Shown here in pieces: positions 62,139 through 64,000 of a stretch of DNA of 64,000 bases; the first letter of the stretch is position 1, and every line of letters starts with the position of its first letter. A program made the position numbers and the translations under genes. The notes beneath the pieces are model-generated. The model had not been told where the DNA came from. It did no database searches and saw only the letters and a program-made list of their open reading frames with translations. Source of the stretch: Synechococcus sp. MVIR-18-1 (GTDB taxonomy: Bacteria > Cyanobacteriota > Cyanobacteriia > PCC-6307 > Cyanobiaceae); NCBI RefSeq assembly GCF_014279835.1, contig NZ_CP047942.1, forward strand, positions 248,001 to 312,000, in the 5' to 3' direction.

Positions 62139-62807
62139 TCAAAAGGCTGCCCGCCTTCTGGGTGGGCATGCCAAACCGTGGCTTGCATGGAAATCTTCTT
62201 GCACTTTCCAGGTGAGACGCCTTGAAATTTGGCGGACAATCTGGCGAAGTAAATGATCACCGCTGGACTGGACCAGTCCGTCAGGAAGCAGGGTGATCAT
62301 CTTGGGAAGGTGAATCCAAACCGAAAGATCAAGATCCCAGCTCACAGCTGTGAGCTCTTCAATCGAGTCGCTTGCACTGTTGTCTTCAAGGCGGAGGTTG
62401 GCCTGGAAATCAACGTCATAGAGATCAGCTAAGGCTGAATCTTGATTGCTGAGAGGCACCGTGCAGATCGCATAATTGCCAGCGTTCTGAGGGAGTAGGC
62501 GCAATCCGATCGTGGGTTCTACTTCAAAACCGAAGTTGCCAAACCGTCCAAGAGTGAGGGCGTAGGCCTGTTCGTCGATGGGCTTGACCTCCATGGGAGC
62601 TGCGCAACGTCGAAACCAGCCTTCATGCCGATCGAGGTAGGCCCCAACGGTTTGGAAGTCGGCACGCATCTCCATGCGATCGCGAAATTGACTGCGATAA
62701 CAGCGAACTTGACGGCTTTCGCTACCGCGCAATGTGTCGGTTGAGGGTCTCGTCAAGAGCAGCACGTCTGCAGGTCCCCGTTTGGAGAAGTCTCCATGAT
62801 GAACCAA
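62139..62807 (-). CDS. DUF1997 family protein
   Basis: A 222-residue soluble protein of DUF1997. The core starts around residue 38 (YRSQFRDRMEMRADFQTV); it includes LTLGRFGNFGFEVEPTIGLRL, DVDFQANLRLED and a C-terminal LLRQIVRQISRRLTWKVQEDFHAS. The family is found in cyanobacteria and chloroplasts and has no assigned function. ATG at 62807 is the listed start; a later one is possible because the first 35 residues look poorly conserved. A hairpin covers its stop codon on the minus strand. Confidence 0.8.
   Translation of the reverse strand: MVHHGDFSKRGPADVLLLTRPSTDTLRGSESRQVRCYRSQFRDRMEMRADFQTVGAYLDRHEGWFRRCAAPMEVKPIDEQAYALTLGRFGNFGFEVEPTIGLRLLPQNAGNYAICTVPLSNQDSALADLYDVDFQANLRLEDNSASDSIEELTAVSWDLDLSVWIHLPKMITLLPDGLVQSSGDHLLRQIVRQISRRLTWKVQEDFHASHGLACPPRRRAAF
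62141..62168 (-). terminator. Possible Rho-independent terminator covering the DUF1997 stop
   Basis: On the minus strand TGCCCACC (62168-62161) pairs with GGCGGGCA (62155-62148) over a 5-base loop, followed by GCC and TTTT (62144-62141), which also encodes the end of DUF1997. The U run is short and separated from the stem by 3 bases, so termination is uncertain. Confidence 0.35.
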
Positions 62808-62825
62808 TGTAAAGGGGTCTGGGGA

Positions 62826-64000
62826 TCAGTTTTCGCTCAGGGCGATCAGTCTCTGGATCACATGCTCCACAACCCGATCTGGGGTGGAAGCCCCGGAGGT
62901 GATCCCCACGGTTACGGGCCCACTGGGCAGGAATAACGCTTCAACTGTGAGCTCTTCTCCCAGGGGCTTGTGCTCGATCGAATTGTCGGTGTGGATTCGC
63001 TCTGGAGTGTCGATGTGGAAGGAACGGATCCCACGGCTGACCGCAATTTCTTGCAGATGGGTCGTGTTGGAGGAGTTGTAGCCCCCAATCACCACCATCA
63101 GATCCACGGTTTCGTCAACGAGCGAGAACATGGCGTCCTGCCGCTCCTGGGTGGCATCGCAGATGGTGTTGAAAGCTAAAAAATGCTCATTGAGTTCCGT
63201 TGGCCCGTATTTGCTGAGCATGGTGCGCTCAAACAAGCGTCCAATTTCTTCGGTTTCACTTTTGAGCATGGTGGTTTGATTGGCCACACCCAAATGTTCG
63301 AGATCACGATCAGGGTCAAACCCTGGTGAACAGGCATTGGAGAACCGTTCCATAAACGATTCGCGATTGCCGTTGCCGAGAATATATTCAGCGACGAGCC
63401 GGGCCTCTTCAAGATCGAGAACGACGAGATACGTTCCTGCAAATGAACTTGTTGCAAGCGTCTCTTCGTGTTTCACCTTGCCGTGAATGATCGAGGTGAA
63501 GGCTTGCTTCTTGTGCTTTTCAACGGTCGTCCACACCTTTGAAACCCATGGGCAGGTGGTGTCAACAATGTGACAGCCACGCTCATTGAGAAGTTGCATC
63601 TCTTGAACGGTGGCACCAAAGGCGGGAAGGATCACCACATCGCCCGATGCCACACCAGAAAAGTCCTTGACTCCACCCTCCACGGAGATGAACAACACAT
63701 CCATTTCTCGAAGGTGGTCATTCACTGAGGGGTTATGGATAATTTCGTTGGTGATCCAGATGCGTTCTTGCGGGTAGTGACGGCGCGTTTCATAAGCCAT
63801 GGCGACAGCCCTCTCCACTCCCCAGCAGAATCCAAACGCTTCGGCGAGGCGCACCTGGAGTCGGCCATGGGTTAGGTGATACCCGTTGTCTCGGATGGAA
63901 CCAATCAGGCTGCTTTGGTAAGCCTGTTCCAAACTCCCAGCCACCTCTTCGGCTCGACCGAAGCCTCGCCGGTTGTAGCGATCGGAATGATGCAGCGAGC
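62826..64000 (-). CDS. ispH: 4-hydroxy-3-methylbut-2-enyl diphosphate reductase (5' partial)
   Basis: The last enzyme of the MEP isoprenoid pathway, making IPP and DMAPP with a 4Fe-4S cluster. The visible part reads through the window edge: bases up to 64000 encode [17 protein letters not shown], the long N-terminal extension of cyanobacterial/plant-type IspH, so the start codon is outside. Cluster cysteines are in [17 protein letters not shown] and [12 protein letters not shown], and substrate-binding TEEIGRLF and [11 protein letters not shown] are present. The stop is at 62826, 18 bases upstream of the DUF1997 ATG at 62807 on the same strand, so the two may be co-transcribed. Confidence 0.95.
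   Translation of the reverse strand, partial: SLHHSDRYNRRGFGRAEEVAGSLEQAYQSSLIGSIRDNGYHLTHGRLQVRLAEAFGFCWGVERAVAMAYETRRHYPQERIWITNEIIHNPSVNDHLREMDVLFISVEGGVKDFSGVASGDVVILPAFGATVQEMQLLNERGCHIVDTTCPWVSKVWTTVEKHKKQAFTSIIHGKVKHEETLATSSFAGTYLVVLDLEEARLVAEYILGNGNRESFMERFSNACSPGFDPDRDLEHLGVANQTTMLKSETEEIGRLFERTMLSKYGPTELNEHFLAFNTICDATQERQDAMFSLVDETVDLMVVIGGYNSSNTTHLQEIAVSRGIRSFHIDTPERIHTDNSIEHKPLGEELTVEALFLPSGPVTVGITSGASTPDRVVEHVIQRLIALSEN

Noticed and set aside
12771-62700. Scattered GCGATCGC (HIP1-like) octamers
   Set aside because: Only a handful in the window, no density suggesting the HIP1 enrichment of other cyanobacteria; probably chance in GC-rich sequence.
1-64000. CRISPR array, insertion sequence, prophage or integrase
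   Set aside because: No regularly spaced repeats, transposase or phage genes were seen on either strand.

Overview
The window looks like a marine picocyanobacterium of the Synechococcus/Cyanobium type. It carries photosystem II genes (psbEFLJ, psbK, ycf48, rubA), the cyanobacterial NDH-1 genes ndhC-ndhK-ndhJ, Mg-chelatase chlD, cyanobacteria-specific families (DUF3155, DUF4079, DUF1997, long-form IspH) and very tight gene packing. Genes run on both strands, with many 1-4 base overlaps and frequent GTG/TTG starts. I saw no CRISPR array, insertion sequence, prophage or rRNA. One tRNA gene (anticodon CAT) is present at 48945-49017.

Bases 1-6000 are the end of an AT-rich surface-polysaccharide island: the tail of an ABC exporter, two family 2 glycosyltransferases, a Wzy/O-antigen-ligase-type membrane protein, an SxtJ protein with a DUF5989 remnant, a decayed carbamoyltransferase and a CgeB-like glycosyltransferase. 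The last gene's 3' end runs into the decayed carbamoyltransferase. From about 6 kb the sequence is GC-richer core genome: pcrA helicase, cca, an NDH-SelD fusion, galE, hisS, ugd and a UDP-glucuronate-type epimerase (the last two plus galE supply nucleotide sugars). The block at 17.4-21.6 kb is a photosynthesis and electron-transport cluster: psbEFLJ-ycf48-rubA on the minus strand and ndhCKJ diverging from it.

From 21.6 to 38.3 kb come a YvcK-like protein, an Mla-type lipid-transport pair (ATPase and MCE protein), chlD, folK, a Nudix hydrolase, a class I photolyase, a DegT aminotransferase, a thioredoxin-like protein, a two-gene split photolyase in swapped order, fabI, a bestrophin-like channel, hisB, a carotenoid oxygenase and a SIMPL-domain protein. 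At 38.4-43.3 kb there is a compact four-gene operon: a SABATH-type methyltransferase, an amino-acid dehydrogenase, a sarcosine-oxidase-like flavoprotein and a BCCT transporter. It looks like a dedicated, unassigned pathway for an amino-acid-derived or betaine-like solute. 

From 43.3 to 64 kb come rdgB, a phosphohexomutase, a TM0106-type nuclease, ygfZ, pyrE, the tRNA gene, a CNNM/CorC-type membrane protein, a Gfo/Idh oxidoreductase, a 1061-residue bacterial homologue of eukaryotic phosphorylase kinase alpha/beta subunits, a GT26 glycosyltransferase, psbK, tgt, cobS, a histidine kinase, DUF3155, an esterase, purH, DUF4079, DUF1997 and a 5'-truncated ispH. The most interesting points are the phosphorylase-kinase-like protein, the methyltransferase/dehydrogenase/oxidase/BCCT operon, the swapped split photolyase and the decaying carbamoyltransferase/SxtJ/DUF5989 module.
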